Shown piece after piece: positions 40,700 through 49,697 of a stretch of DNA of 64,000 nt. Position 1 is the first letter of the stretch, and every line of letters begins with the position of its first letter. Position numbers and translations under genes: made by a program. The notes beneath the pieces are model-generated. The model was not told the DNA's origin. It searched no databases and was given only the letters and a program-made list of their open reading frames with translations. The stretch comes from Erysipelotrichaceae bacterium. Its GTDB lineage: Bacteria > Bacillota_I > Bacilli_A > Erysipelotrichales > Erysipelotrichaceae. The DNA is taken from the NCBI GenBank assembly GCA_003543215.1, contig DPJD01000001.1:554860-618859 (forward strand). The letters are read 5' to 3'.

Positions 40700-42116
40700 A
40701 CCCAGTCTTGTTTTTACAATCTTTGGATCAACCGGTGATTTGACGTATCGTAAGCTATTACCAGCATTGTATCACCTTAAACATCGTTCGCATTTAGCGG
40801 ATGATTTTGAGATTCGATGCATTGGTCGAAGAAACTACACACAGGCTGAGTATCTTGAAATCATTGAGCCGTGGATTCGTAAACAGACACGTTTCAAGTT
40901 TGATGAAGCAACGTATCATGCTTTTACAAAACACATCCGTTACGTCCAAATGGAATTCACCAATATGAAGGCATATGGTCTTTTAGAAGATTATCCATGT
41001 GGTGAAGACAACCTCTACTATTTTGCTGTCTCACCAGAGTTCTTTACGGTAATATCAGAAGGTTTGTATAAATCGGGGTACTTGAAAAATGGAACCCACC
41101 GCGTCATTTTAGAGAAACCATTTGGGGATAGTTTGGCGCACGCTAAACAAGTCAATCGATCACTCAATCAATGGTTCAATGATAAACATATCTATCATAT
41201 CGATCATTATCTGGGTAAAGAGATGATTCAGAACATCTTAGCAATCCGATTCAGCAATCGGCTTTTTGAATCGGTATGGAACAGTGAGAACATCGAACAG
41301 ATTCAAATTACTGCTGCTGAAACGGTGGGTGTAGAAACGCGTGGCTCCTATTATGAACAAGCGGGTGCGATTAAAGACATGTTACAGAATCACTTGTTGC
41401 AGATCATGAGTTATGTGGTAATGGAACGTCCATCTTCATTGAACAGCTTGGATATGGTTGATAAGCAGATATCCGTACTTGCCAATGTGTCTTTGGATAA
41501 ATTGGTTATTGGACAGTATGGTGCGAAGGATGAACATCGTGCTTATCGTGATGAGCTGAATGTCGATCCAGACTCGAAGATCGATACCTATGCGGCTGTT
41601 CGATTGCACTTGGTTGAAGGACCGCTCAAGGATGTGCCTATTTATCTGAGAACTGGGAAGCGTTTGAGTCAACGTGCCACCTATATCAAAGTTATTTTTA
41701 AAGCGAATGGAAACGATCTTTATCAATGTCAGAGACACGAAGTCTTGACCATCAAGGTTCAGCCAGATGAAGGGATCAGTCTTTCGTTTAATGCGAAGAA
41801 GCCTGGAACGATCAATACGATCACTGAAGTTAAAATGGATTTCTGTCAAAGCTGTATCCTAGAGAATCGCATCAACACACCTGAGGCGTATGAACGTTTG
41901 CTGGATGATGCCTTCAATCATGATGATGGCTTGTTCACACCTTGGCCGATTGTGGAGTTGAGTTGGCATTTTGGTGAAGCAGTGACACAGAAGATTGAAA
42001 AAGAAAACATTGAATTATCAATCTATCCTTCCTATACACAGGGTCCGGTAGAAGCGGATCAGATGCTTAAAGAAGATGGATATTATTGGCTTGAAGAGGA
42101 TGAATTGTCCTATTAG
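40671..42116 (+). CDS. zwf: Glucose-6-phosphate 1-dehydrogenase
   Basis: A 481-residue enzyme for the first step of the pentose phosphate pathway, oxidising glucose-6-phosphate with NADP. Nucleotide motif TIFGSTGDLTYRKLLPALY near residue 18; RVILEKPFGDSLAHA near residue 150; the active-site signature HIYHIDHYLGKEMIQN with the catalytic His pair near residue 182. The start at 40671 has AAGGAAG eight bases upstream; the ATG at 40689, with GGGGA four bases away, is an alternative. The 5' end overlaps gnd by 29 bases, so the two are coupled. Confidence 0.95.
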   Translation: MKHGEKMSNKPSLVFTIFGSTGDLTYRKLLPALYHLKHRSHLADDFEIRCIGRRNYTQAEYLEIIEPWIRKQTRFKFDEATYHAFTKHIRYVQMEFTNMKAYGLLEDYPCGEDNLYYFAVSPEFFTVISEGLYKSGYLKNGTHRVILEKPFGDSLAHAKQVNRSLNQWFNDKHIYHIDHYLGKEMIQNILAIRFSNRLFESVWNSENIEQIQITAAETVGVETRGSYYEQAGAIKDMLQNHLLQIMSYVVMERPSSLNSLDMVDKQISVLANVSLDKLVIGQYGAKDEHRAYRDELNVDPDSKIDTYAAVRLHLVEGPLKDVPIYLRTGKRLSQRATYIKVIFKANGNDLYQCQRHEVLTIKVQPDEGISLSFNAKKPGTINTITEVKMDFCQSCILENRINTPEAYERLLDDAFNHDDGLFTPWPIVELSWHFGEAVTQKIEKENIELSIYPSYTQGPVEADQMLKEDGYYWLEEDELSY

Positions 42117-42125
42117 GGGGAACTT

Positions 42126-43004
42126 GTGAAAAAGCAATTAGGCGTTGCATTATGTGGTGGCGGAATCAAGGCGTATTGTCAGATTGGTGCATTGCGTTAT
42201 TTAGCGGAACAAAACATCAAAATGGATGCATTTGCAGGTACGAGCATGGGTTCGATCATTGCGACTTTCATGGCCATCGGCGTCCCCATTAATCGAATAC
42301 AAGAGCACTTGCTTAAGATTGAGAAAGTCATTCTTGATGAAAAGCTTCTTGCCCCTACGAATGCACAAGTTTTTCCTGTCATCGCTCGAACGATGTCAGG
42401 TTTGGTAGATCCATCCCGTTTCGTTCAGATCATTGAGGATGAGCTCAAGGAATATCGTGTGAAAATGTTACGGGATGTTAAATACCCATTGATCATCATT
42501 GCGGTAGATTTGATCAGTGGTAAATTGGTCTATTTCACGAATCGTAAGGATTGGATCAAACCCTTATCCTCACAAGTAATCATTCATGATGATGTATCCA
42601 TTGTCGATGCACTTAGAGCGTCTTGTTCATTTCCAATGGTTTTTGAAACCATGGAATTCAAGGATATGCAGTTGGTTGATGGTGGCATCTTGATGAATCT
42701 TCCTGTTTTACCGCTTAAGGAAATGGGTTTTAGCAAAGTATTCTCAATATCGATGGAAAATATCAGTACTTTTGAAAGAAGCAAACATGTGACTGAGATC
42801 GGTGCACGAATCGTTGAATTGATGACTGTGCAGACAACTGCCAGCATGATGCACATGGCCAATTTCAATCTTAATGTGTTCGACAAAAAAATAGGCATCT
42901 TTTCCTTTGGACAAGGAGAAGCTGCCATTAATCTTGGATATCAGAGAGCCAAAGAAGAATCAAAGCATATTCTTGCTTTGAATAAACGCAGCTTTCTGTT
43001 TTAA
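42126..43004 (+). CDS. Patatin-like phospholipase
   Basis: A 292-residue lipid acyl hydrolase of the patatin/RssA type. Oxyanion loop CGGGIKAYCQIGAL at residue 11, nucleophile Ser in GTSMGS near residue 39 (G-x-S-x-G), and the catalytic Asp in VDGGILMNLP near residue 187. No signal peptide or membrane helix, so it acts on the inner leaflet or on free lipids. It starts nine bases after zwf with GGGGAA as ribosome site. Its last 45 bases overlap the convergent mutY gene. Confidence 0.9.
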   Translation: MKKQLGVALCGGGIKAYCQIGALRYLAEQNIKMDAFAGTSMGSIIATFMAIGVPINRIQEHLLKIEKVILDEKLLAPTNAQVFPVIARTMSGLVDPSRFVQIIEDELKEYRVKMLRDVKYPLIIIAVDLISGKLVYFTNRKDWIKPLSSQVIIHDDVSIVDALRASCSFPMVFETMEFKDMQLVDGGILMNLPVLPLKEMGFSKVFSISMENISTFERSKHVTEIGARIVELMTVQTTASMMHMANFNLNVFDKKIGIFSFGQGEAAINLGYQRAKEESKHILALNKRSFLF

Positions 43005-43961
43005 CCATTTGCGATGAAGCGTAATAATGGGTAAATCTAAACCAGCATCATAGCTAACCCATTTAAAAGCATCTGTTGGTTCAGCTTTAGCGATGTGAAA
43101 GTTGACCTCCCAAATTTTATGACTAAAGACGTGCCTTAAAGTGACGTCTTTTTTATATTCGGTGATATTCGTTTGTGATAACGTAGGTAAACGATAATAA
43201 CCTTGCATCAAGCTATCCGAGTGATCTAAGGTTAAAGCGAACTCATTTTGCTCATTGATTAAGAGAACCACATCGATTTGTTCATTTTGTTTAGTAAGTT
43301 GTTTCGTTGCTTTTGGATAATCATCCACTACATTATTTTGCCTAGCCATGCAATGTGCATTGACTGGACAGTGCTCACATTTTGCTTGTTTCGAACAGAC
43401 CAATGCGCCTAATTCCATGAGTGCTTGTGTTAAGTCTCCAGGATTCACATCTTCCATCCAAGTTTCAATCTTTTGTTTGATTTGTTGGTTGAACGCTTTT
43501 TTTAGGATTGTTTCATCTAAAAGGAATAATCGACTCATGACGCGTTTTACATTCCCATCGATGGCAGCCTGTTTTTCATTGAAACAGATGGATGCGATGG
43601 CAGCTGCGGTATAATCACCGATCCCTGCAAGTGTTTGAATTTTTTCTTTTGTATTTGGGAATGAGGACGCATGTTCATTCTTAATTTGTTGAGCTGCTTT
43701 TTGGATGTTTCGGACACGGGAATAATAGCCTAAACCTTCCCATAAACGATAAAGATCTTCTTCCTCTGCAACATAGAGATCATTTAGACTTGGATACTGA
43801 TTCATCCATCTTTCATAATAGGGAATCAAGGTATCGATTTGGGTTTGTTGAGCCATGATTTCACTGATCCAAACCCTATAGGGGTCCTGATTTACTCGAA
43901 AAGTGAGATTACGTTTATTCTGTGTATACCAATTGACAAGATCGATGTGAAGTTTTGACAT
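42960..43961 (-). CDS. mutY: A/G-specific adenine DNA glycosylase
   Basis: A 333-residue base-excision repair enzyme that removes A opposite 8-oxoG. N-terminal domain: catalytic Glu in MAQQTQIDTLIPYYERW near residue 36, helix-hairpin-helix LAGIGDYTAAAIAS near residue 110, catalytic Asp in AAIDGNVKRVMSRL near residue 137. The iron-sulfur loop is CSKQAKCEHCPVNAHC, with five residues between the first two Cys where six are usual. The C-terminal Nudix-like domain (residues 225-330) checks the 8-oxoG strand. TATAAT on this strand ends six bases before the ATG and no ribosome site is seen. The 3' end overlaps the patatin-like gene. Confidence 0.93.
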   Translation of the reverse strand: MSKLHIDLVNWYTQNKRNLTFRVNQDPYRVWISEIMAQQTQIDTLIPYYERWMNQYPSLNDLYVAEEEDLYRLWEGLGYYSRVRNIQKAAQQIKNEHASSFPNTKEKIQTLAGIGDYTAAAIASICFNEKQAAIDGNVKRVMSRLFLLDETILKKAFNQQIKQKIETWMEDVNPGDLTQALMELGALVCSKQAKCEHCPVNAHCMARQNNVVDDYPKATKQLTKQNEQIDVVLLINEQNEFALTLDHSDSLMQGYYRLPTLSQTNITEYKKDVTLRHVFSHKIWEVNFHIAKAEPTDAFKWVSYDAGLDLPIITLHRKWLKQKAAFIQSKNML

Positions 43962-43967
43962 GATGAC

Positions 43968-43973
43968 ATTATA
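43968..43973 (-). promoter_or_regulatory. -10 box next to the mutY start codon
   Basis: On the minus strand TATAAT is followed by GTCATC and then the ATG. No good -35 lies 16-18 bases further upstream. The position implies transcription starting at the start codon. Confidence 0.4.
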
Positions 43974-43987
43974 ACAAAGACAAAATT

Positions 43988-44060
43988 AAAAGCGAGAATC
44001 TCGCTTTCAATAGATCAATTCCTTCTGTAGGAGTGGGAGGGAAATGAAGAGCAGAAGGAA
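43988..44060. repeat. Two inverted repeats in the mutY-typA gap
   Basis: AAAGCGA (about 43989-43995) pairs with TCGCTTT (44001-44007) around GAATC. Further on, TTCCTTCTG (44019-44027) pairs with CAGAAGGAA (44052-44060) around a purine-rich 24-base loop containing GGAG and GGGAGGG. The rest of the 230-base gap (43962-44191) holds no gene that I can see; typA's GAGGAAC ribosome site is at its end. Confidence 0.5.
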
Positions 44061-44191
44061 ACAAATTGTATTCTTGATATACTCCATTATAATGGAAGGT
44101 GTAAGTTCAGTTGTGAAAGCTGAGTGAAAAAAGAAAGCTTAATGCTTGTGATTGTGATACAATCAACAAGTTAATTAAACTGAGGAACCTA

Positions 44192-46042
44192 ATGAGAGAA
44201 AAAAATATTATCAATATCGCCGTTATCGCCCACGTCGATGCAGGCAAAAGTACACTGGTCGATGCATTTCTAGAACAAACCCATGTCTTCCGTCAAAATG
44301 AAGCCCATGTCGATCAAATCATGGATTCAAATGATTTAGAGCGTGAACGTGGCATCACCATCTATTCTAAGAACTGTAGCGTACAATATAAGGATGTCAA
44401 AATAAACATTGTCGATACGCCCGGCCATGCGGATTTTTCGTCCGAAGTAGAGCGAATCATTCGTACCGTTGATACGGTTATTCTATTGGTGGACAGCAGT
44501 GAAGGTCCAATGCCTCAAACTCGTTTTGTCTTACAGAAATCGTTGGAATTGGGTTTGAAACCGATCTTATTGATCAATAAGATTGATAAGCCGGATCAAA
44601 GAGCTGAAGAAGTTGTGGATTTGGTTTATGAGTTGTTTTTGAATTTGGATGCCAATGATGAACAAATGGATTTCCCGATTCTTTATGGAATCGCTCGACA
44701 AGGGATTGTTCGATATAACATGAATGAGACCAATGAAGACTTGGTTCCACTTTTCGAAACGATCGTCAAACATGTTGGGGCCTATCCGGATTTGAATGAT
44801 GAACCAACACAATTGCAAATAAGCTCTTTGGCTTATGATGAATATATCGGTCGTTTGGGTATTGGTCGTCTATACCGTGGTACCTTGAAACAAGGTCAAT
44901 CCGTCATGGTTGTACGTGGAAATTCAAGCATTCGTCAAACCGTTGCACAATTATTCATCTATGAGGGATTAAAGCGGACGGCTGTCAAAGAAGCCAATAG
45001 TGGTGATATTGTCATCATTGGTGGCATTCAAGATATTTATATCGGTGATACCATTTGTGATGTGAATAACGTTGAAGCGTTACCGATGATCACGATTGAA
45101 GAACCAACCTTATCTATGAATTTCTTGGTTAATGATTCACCATTTGCAGGGAAGAGTGGAAAGTATGTCACATCGCGTAATCTCAAAGAACGTTTGATGA
45201 AAGAACTTGAAGTCAACGTTGGTTTGCGTGTTGATGCATTGGAATCCACAAATAAATTCAAAGTATCAGGTCGTGGTGAATTACATCTCACGATCTTGGT
45301 TGAAAATATGCGACGTGAAGGGTATGAACTGGCGGTAAGTCGTCCTGAAGTCATTTATCGTTATGTCGATGGCAAACGCATGGAACCAACGGAAGAAGTC
45401 ATCACGACGGTTCCTGAAGCGTACAGTGGTGTCGTCATTTCAAAATTGAATCTACGTAAAGCTGAAATGGTGAACATGGATGAAAAGGGTGGGTATGTGA
45501 CCATCACGTGGAAAGCCCCAACGCGTTCCTTAATAGGTTATCGTAGTGAATTTATCAATGATACCCGTGGTGAAGGTACGATCGTTCGTCAATTCTCAGG
45601 GTATACGGATTATGTTGGTGAAATGCCTAGACGTTCGAATGGCTCCATGGTTTCAACTGAAAATGGTGTTGCGATGACCTATTCGATCTTTAATCTACAA
45701 GAACGTGGTTCTTTCTTTATTGGTCCTCAAACCGAAGTATATGAAGGTATGATCATTGGAATGGCTTCACGTGACTTGGATATGGAAGTCAATCCAACAA
45801 AGAATAAGAAATTGACGGCTATTCGTTCATCGGGTAATGATGAAGCGATGCGCTTGGTCACACCACGTCAAATCACATTGGAATATGCAGTAGAATTCAT
45901 CAATGATGATGAATTGGTGGAAGTTACACCAGCAGCGATCCGCTTACGGAAGAAACACTTAAAAGCACATGAACGCAAGACAGCGAATCGTATGCAGCGT
46001 AATGAAGAAGAAGATGCACTCAGAGCTCAAGAAGAGGAATAA
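44192..46042 (+). CDS. typA: Translational GTPase TypA/BipA
   Basis: A 616-residue ribosome-associated GTPase needed for growth under stress. G motifs: HVDAGKST at residue 14, switch RGITIYSKNCSV, DTPGHADF near residue 73, NKIDKPDQR near residue 128. The EF-G-like domains III and V and the BipA-specific C-terminal domain (GYRSEFINDTRGEGTIVRQFSGY, then NPTKNKKLTAIRSSGND EAMRL split by one position) are intact. GAGGAAC precedes the ATG. tgt begins two bases after the stop, so it leads the queuosine operon. Confidence 0.96.
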   Translation: MREKNIINIAVIAHVDAGKSTLVDAFLEQTHVFRQNEAHVDQIMDSNDLERERGITIYSKNCSVQYKDVKINIVDTPGHADFSSEVERIIRTVDTVILLVDSSEGPMPQTRFVLQKSLELGLKPILLINKIDKPDQRAEEVVDLVYELFLNLDANDEQMDFPILYGIARQGIVRYNMNETNEDLVPLFETIVKHVGAYPDLNDEPTQLQISSLAYDEYIGRLGIGRLYRGTLKQGQSVMVVRGNSSIRQTVAQLFIYEGLKRTAVKEANSGDIVIIGGIQDIYIGDTICDVNNVEALPMITIEEPTLSMNFLVNDSPFAGKSGKYVTSRNLKERLMKELEVNVGLRVDALESTNKFKVSGRGELHLTILVENMRREGYELAVSRPEVIYRYVDGKRMEPTEEVITTVPEAYSGVVISKLNLRKAEMVNMDEKGGYVTITWKAPTRSLIGYRSEFINDTRGEGTIVRQFSGYTDYVGEMPRRSNGSMVSTENGVAMTYSIFNLQERGSFFIGPQTEVYEGMIIGMASRDLDMEVNPTKNKKLTAIRSSGNDEAMRLVTPRQITLEYAVEFINDDELVEVTPAAIRLRKKHLKAHERKTANRMQRNEEEDALRAQEEE

Positions 46043-46043
46043 T

Positions 46044-47180
46044 ATGTCAGAATTTTCATTTGAAGTAACACATGTCTGTAAACAATCTGGAGCACGCACC
46101 GGTATCTTGCACACCCCACATGGGGATGTCCTGACACCGATGTTCATGCCAGTTGGGACTTTAGCCACGGTTAAATTTGTTTCGCCTGAAGAAATCACAG
46201 AAATGAATGCCGGTGTCATCTTAGCGAATACCTATCATCTCTGGCTTCGTCCAGGTGAAGATATCGTCAAAGAAGCGGGTGGCCTTCATAAATTCATGAA
46301 TGTGAACAACCCAATCCTAACGGATTCGGGTGGTTTTCAAGTTTTCTCATTAATGGAGAATCGTAAGATCACCGAAGAGGGTGTTCATTTTAAGAACCAT
46401 TTGAATGGAGATAAACTATTCTTATCTCCTGAAAAAGCCATACAGATTCAAAATGATCTGGGTGCGGATATCATCATGAGTTTTGATGAATGTCCTCCAT
46501 ACCCCAGCACCCATGCCTATATGAAGGATAGTGTTGAGCGAACCCTTCGTTGGGCAAAACGTGGTAAGGAAGCGCATCAGAATGATAAACAAGCCTTGTT
46601 TGGTATCGTCCAAGGGGGCGAATTTGAAGATCTACGTGCATATAGTGCTCAGGAACTTGTAAAAATGGACTTTCCGGGTTACTCCATTGGCGGAACATCC
46701 GTTGGTGAAAGCAAGGAGACCATGTATAAGATGATCGATTATGCGACCAAATATCTACCTTTTGAAAAACCTCGTTATCTCATGGGCGTCGGTTCGACCG
46801 ATGCGATTCTTGAAGGTGTTTTACGTGGCGTGGATATGTTTGACTGTGTCTTGCCGACACGGATCGCACGCCATGGGACTTTGATGACCTCAAATGGTCG
46901 TTTGAATATACGAAATGCGAAAAATGAACGTGATTTTGGACCGATCGATGCGGAATGTGATTGTTATACCTGTAAGAATTATTCAAGAGCGTATCTGCGT
47001 CACTTGATTCGATGCAATGAAGGTTTAGGTATGCGTTTATTATCAATCCACAACCTACGTTTCTTAATCAAGCTTACTGAAGAAGTTCGTTTAGCAATCC
47101 AAGAAGATCGTTTCTTAGATTTCAAAGAAGAATATTTCAAGAAGCATAAATTGAACAGTGTGGATTCACGAGGTTTCTAA
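46044..47180 (+). CDS. tgt: tRNA-guanine transglycosylase
   Basis: A 378-residue enzyme that swaps guanine 34 in GUN-anticodon tRNAs for preQ1. Start at 46044, with GAAGAGGA upstream inside the end of typA; in-frame codons upstream lie within typA. Marks: PVGTLATVKFVSPEEI, ILANTYHLWLRPGE, active-site Asp in LTDSGGFQVFSL near residue 93, IMSFDECPP near residue 145, nucleophile region GVDMFDCVLPTRIARHG near residue 268, and the zinc ligands CDCYTCKNYSRAYLRHL near residue 305. It is followed by queA and queH. Confidence 0.97.
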   Translation: MSEFSFEVTHVCKQSGARTGILHTPHGDVLTPMFMPVGTLATVKFVSPEEITEMNAGVILANTYHLWLRPGEDIVKEAGGLHKFMNVNNPILTDSGGFQVFSLMENRKITEEGVHFKNHLNGDKLFLSPEKAIQIQNDLGADIIMSFDECPPYPSTHAYMKDSVERTLRWAKRGKEAHQNDKQALFGIVQGGEFEDLRAYSAQELVKMDFPGYSIGGTSVGESKETMYKMIDYATKYLPFEKPRYLMGVGSTDAILEGVLRGVDMFDCVLPTRIARHGTLMTSNGRLNIRNAKNERDFGPIDAECDCYTCKNYSRAYLRHLIRCNEGLGMRLLSIHNLRFLIKLTEEVRLAIQEDRFLDFKEEYFKKHKLNSVDSRGF

Positions 47181-48202
47181 TGAAGACGCAAGATTTTGAT
47201 TTCAATCTACCAACAGACTTGATCGCTCAACATCCTCTTGAGGATCGCAGCGCATCTCGACTATTGGTTTTAAATCGTAACGATGAATCCATTGAACATC
47301 ATCATTTTCATGAAATCATCGATTATCTTCATGCAGGAGATGTGTTGGTTCTCAATGACACCCGTGTTTTACCGGCACGTCTTTTTGGCATCAAGCCTGA
47401 AACCAATGCCCATATCGAATGTTTGATTTTAAGACATGAGCACGATACGGTTTTATGCATGGTCCGTAATGCACGTGCGGTAAAGCTTAACACGATTGTG
47501 GAGTTTGGAGAAGGTCAATTGCGATTTGAATGTATTGAAGTGCTTGACCAAGGTTTACGTCGCTTTAAGATCATCAGCGATGGTGTTTTCTTGGAAGTAT
47601 TAGCAAAGCTTGGGACCATCCCATTACCGCCTTACATCAAAGAACGATTGGAAGATCCTGAACGTTATCAAACTGTTTACGCTAAACAATCCGGCAGTGC
47701 GGCAGCCCCAACAGCGGGTTTGCATTTCACCAAAGAACTCTTACACGAACTTGAAATGAAGGGTGTGCGACTATGTTATGTGACCTTACATGTAGGACTT
47801 GGAACATTCAAGCCTGTGGATGTGGAAGAGATCGATAAGCATATCATGCATGAGGAAGTTTATGAAGTATCGCAAATGAGTGCGGATATCCTGAATCAAG
47901 CTAAGCAAGAGGGAAGACGCATCATTGCGGTAGGGACAACATCGGTTCGAACCTTAGAATCACAAATGCAGAAACATGGACGTTTCATTGAAGAAGCAAG
48001 TTCGACGCAGATTTTCATCACGCCAGGCTATACATTCAAAGCAATTGATGCCTTGATCACGAACTTTCATTTACCGAAGTCCACTTTAGTCATGTTGGTG
48101 AGTGCTTTTGCCAATCGCGACTATATATTAAGAGCCTATCACATGGCCATAGAAGAGCGATATCGTTTCTTCTCATTCGGCGATGCCATGTTTATCCAAT
48201 GA
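47180..48202 (+). CDS. queA: S-adenosylmethionine:tRNA ribosyltransferase-isomerase
   Basis: A 340-residue enzyme that moves the ribosyl part of SAM to preQ1 in tRNA, giving epoxyqueuosine. Family signatures: FDFNLPTDLIAQHPLEDRSASRLL at the N-terminus read in two parts, VLVLNDTRVLPARL, KQSGSAAAPTAGLHFT near residue 172, LHVGLGTFKPV, and ALITNFHLPKSTLVMLVSAF near the C-terminus. Its ATG overlaps the tgt stop by one base (TAATG), and its own stop overlaps queH by four, so the three are coupled. Confidence 0.97.
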   Translation: MKTQDFDFNLPTDLIAQHPLEDRSASRLLVLNRNDESIEHHHFHEIIDYLHAGDVLVLNDTRVLPARLFGIKPETNAHIECLILRHEHDTVLCMVRNARAVKLNTIVEFGEGQLRFECIEVLDQGLRRFKIISDGVFLEVLAKLGTIPLPPYIKERLEDPERYQTVYAKQSGSAAAPTAGLHFTKELLHELEMKGVRLCYVTLHVGLGTFKPVDVEEIDKHIMHEEVYEVSQMSADILNQAKQEGRRIIAVGTTSVRTLESQMQKHGRFIEEASSTQIFITPGYTFKAIDALITNFHLPKSTLVMLVSAFANRDYILRAYHMAIEERYRFFSFGDAMFIQ

Positions 48203-48837
48203 GAAAACTCACAGATCATCAATGGGAAATCGAGAAGCTTGATGAACTTCGAAAATTAAGTGTCAAACCACGTCTTTTGATGCAGTCTTGCTGTGCCGTA
48301 TGTAACAGTTGGCCGCTTGAATATTTGTATGATATCTTTGAGATCACAGTGTACTATAATAATTCAAATATCTATCCTGAATCAGAATATCATTTACGTT
48401 TAAATGAATTAAAAACGTATGTGGATGCATTTAACCAATTAAAAAACACATCGATTGATATCATTGTAGAACCTTATGATTATGATCAATATAAGATCGA
48501 TTTCTTGTCGAAACGAAGTATGGATAAAGAGGGATCGAATCGTTGTGGCATGTGTTATGCACTTCGTATCAATCAAGCGTTGGCTTATGCCAATAAATAT
48601 GGATATGATTATTGCACGACAGTCATGACAATCTCACGTCAAAAAAATGCGGATAAAATCAACGGAATCGCACGTCGATTGGCCAATGCTTATCCGAATG
48701 TGAATTATTTCTATTCAAACTTTAAGAAGAATAAAGGTATCGATTTCTCGGTCATTACTGCAAAGCGCTTAGGTATTTATAAACAAGAGTATTGTGGATG
48801 TGAGTACTCTGTCCATAAAAAAGATTTCGATGTGTAA
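48199..48837 (+). CDS. queH: Epoxyqueuosine reductase QueH
   Basis: A 212-residue iron-sulfur enzyme (formerly DUF208) that reduces epoxyqueuosine to queuosine in tRNA, replacing QueG. Cys motifs are present in three places: QSCCAVCNSWP near residue 30, SNRCGMCYALR near residue 115, and QEYCGCEYS near residue 199; they hold the cluster and an adjacent metal site. SNIYPESEYHLRLNELK is also typical. ATGA overlap with queA. It finishes the tgt-queA-queH set for the final steps of the pathway; preQ1 synthesis or uptake genes are not in the window. Confidence 0.95.
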   Translation: MRKLTDHQWEIEKLDELRKLSVKPRLLMQSCCAVCNSWPLEYLYDIFEITVYYNNSNIYPESEYHLRLNELKTYVDAFNQLKNTSIDIIVEPYDYDQYKIDFLSKRSMDKEGSNRCGMCYALRINQALAYANKYGYDYCTTVMTISRQKNADKINGIARRLANAYPNVNYFYSNFKKNKGIDFSVITAKRLGIYKQEYCGCEYSVHKKDFDV

Positions 48838-48866
48838 TTGACGCGCTTATTAAATTTGACTATACT
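48838..48866 (+). promoter_or_regulatory. Promoter of the T-box/valS unit
   Basis: TTGACG (48838-48843), starting right after the queH stop, and TATACT (48861-48866) are spaced by exactly 17 bases. The expected transcript start is near 48873. Confidence 0.7.
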
Positions 48867-48872
48867 GTATTC

Positions 48873-49079
48873 AAAGCTGTGAACGAAATAAACTTATCTT
48901 ATGGAAACTGAGAAAGCTTTGGGTCGATGCGACAAAGCCAAGTACGATAAGCCTGTCCTTCGGGAGCTGATTGCTGAAATGAGTAAGTAAATCCGGTTGT
49001 ACCGTTATCGCATTGAGCACAGTAGTGAAATTAAGGTGGTACCACGTCATTTGAGCGTCCTTTGGAGGACGTTTTTTTG
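48873..49079 (+). promoter_or_regulatory. T-box leader controlling valS
   Basis: A tRNA-sensing leader. The invariant T-box core AAGGTGGTACCACG is at 49034-49047. It is followed by the terminator CGTCCT (49057-49062) with AGGACG (49067-49072) around TTGG and seven T's. Upstream, CTTATC pairs with GATAAG to close a stem I that contains the GTCG-ATG-CGAC hairpin. A GTA valine triplet at 48942-48944 on the 3' side of that stem is a possible specifier, but I cannot fix it by eye. Uncharged tRNA-Val should favour read-through into the acetyltransferase remnant and valS. Confidence 0.9.
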
Positions 49080-49093
49080 TGGAGGAGAAAGAT

Positions 49094-49697
49094 ATGTTGA
49101 AGCTTGAAATGCCGATTGTCGAGACAGAACGTATACAGCTTAGACCAGTTCGTCTTGATGATGCGGAAGACATGTATGCCTATTGCAGTGATGATGAAGT
49201 ACTCAAGTATCTTTGGTTTGAAAAACACGACTCTGTAGAATTCACACGATATATCATTGATAAGCTCTTCTTGAATCGTATTGATGTTGGGATGCCAGAA
49301 GCATATGCGATCGTTTTAAAAGAGAACAATCACATGATCGGAACAATTGATGTCAATCAGGTTTATTTCAATGAAGTGGGTGTCATCGGTTATGTGATTC
49401 ATAGAGATTACTGGGGAAAAGGTTTGGTACTTGAGGCACTTGAAGCTTTGATTCCTGTCTTGTTCCATCATTGTGGTTTCTATCGTTTGGAAATCAATCA
49501 CTGTGCTGACAATATGGCTTCTGGACGTGTCATTGAAAAGCAGGTTTTATTTTGGAAGGTCGCTTTAGAAAACGAAAAAAGGAGCGCGATGGTCATCGTG
49601 CGGATTATCTCTATTATGGATTATGCAAGGATGATGAACTTGCGCTTGAAAGGTATGGTAAAGAAAAATATGAAGAAACAAATCGAAACAAAGTATA
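49094..49697 (+). pseudogene. RimJ/RimL-type GNAT acetyltransferase, frameshifted
   Basis: The gene starts at ATG 49094 with GGAGGAG upstream and reads as a normal GNAT protein (LEMPIVETERIQLRPVRLDD, YVIHRDYWGKGLVLEAL, NHCADNMASGRVIEK). At the AAAA run 49536-49539 the frame slips: one extra A restores AGFILEGRFRKRKKERDGHR and the usual YLYYGLCKDDE ending, up to a TAA at 49695-49697. As given, the original frame instead runs on without a stop into valS. It is either a real mutation or a homopolymer sequencing error. The intact protein would have about 200 residues and overlap valS by 28 bases. Confidence 0.85.
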
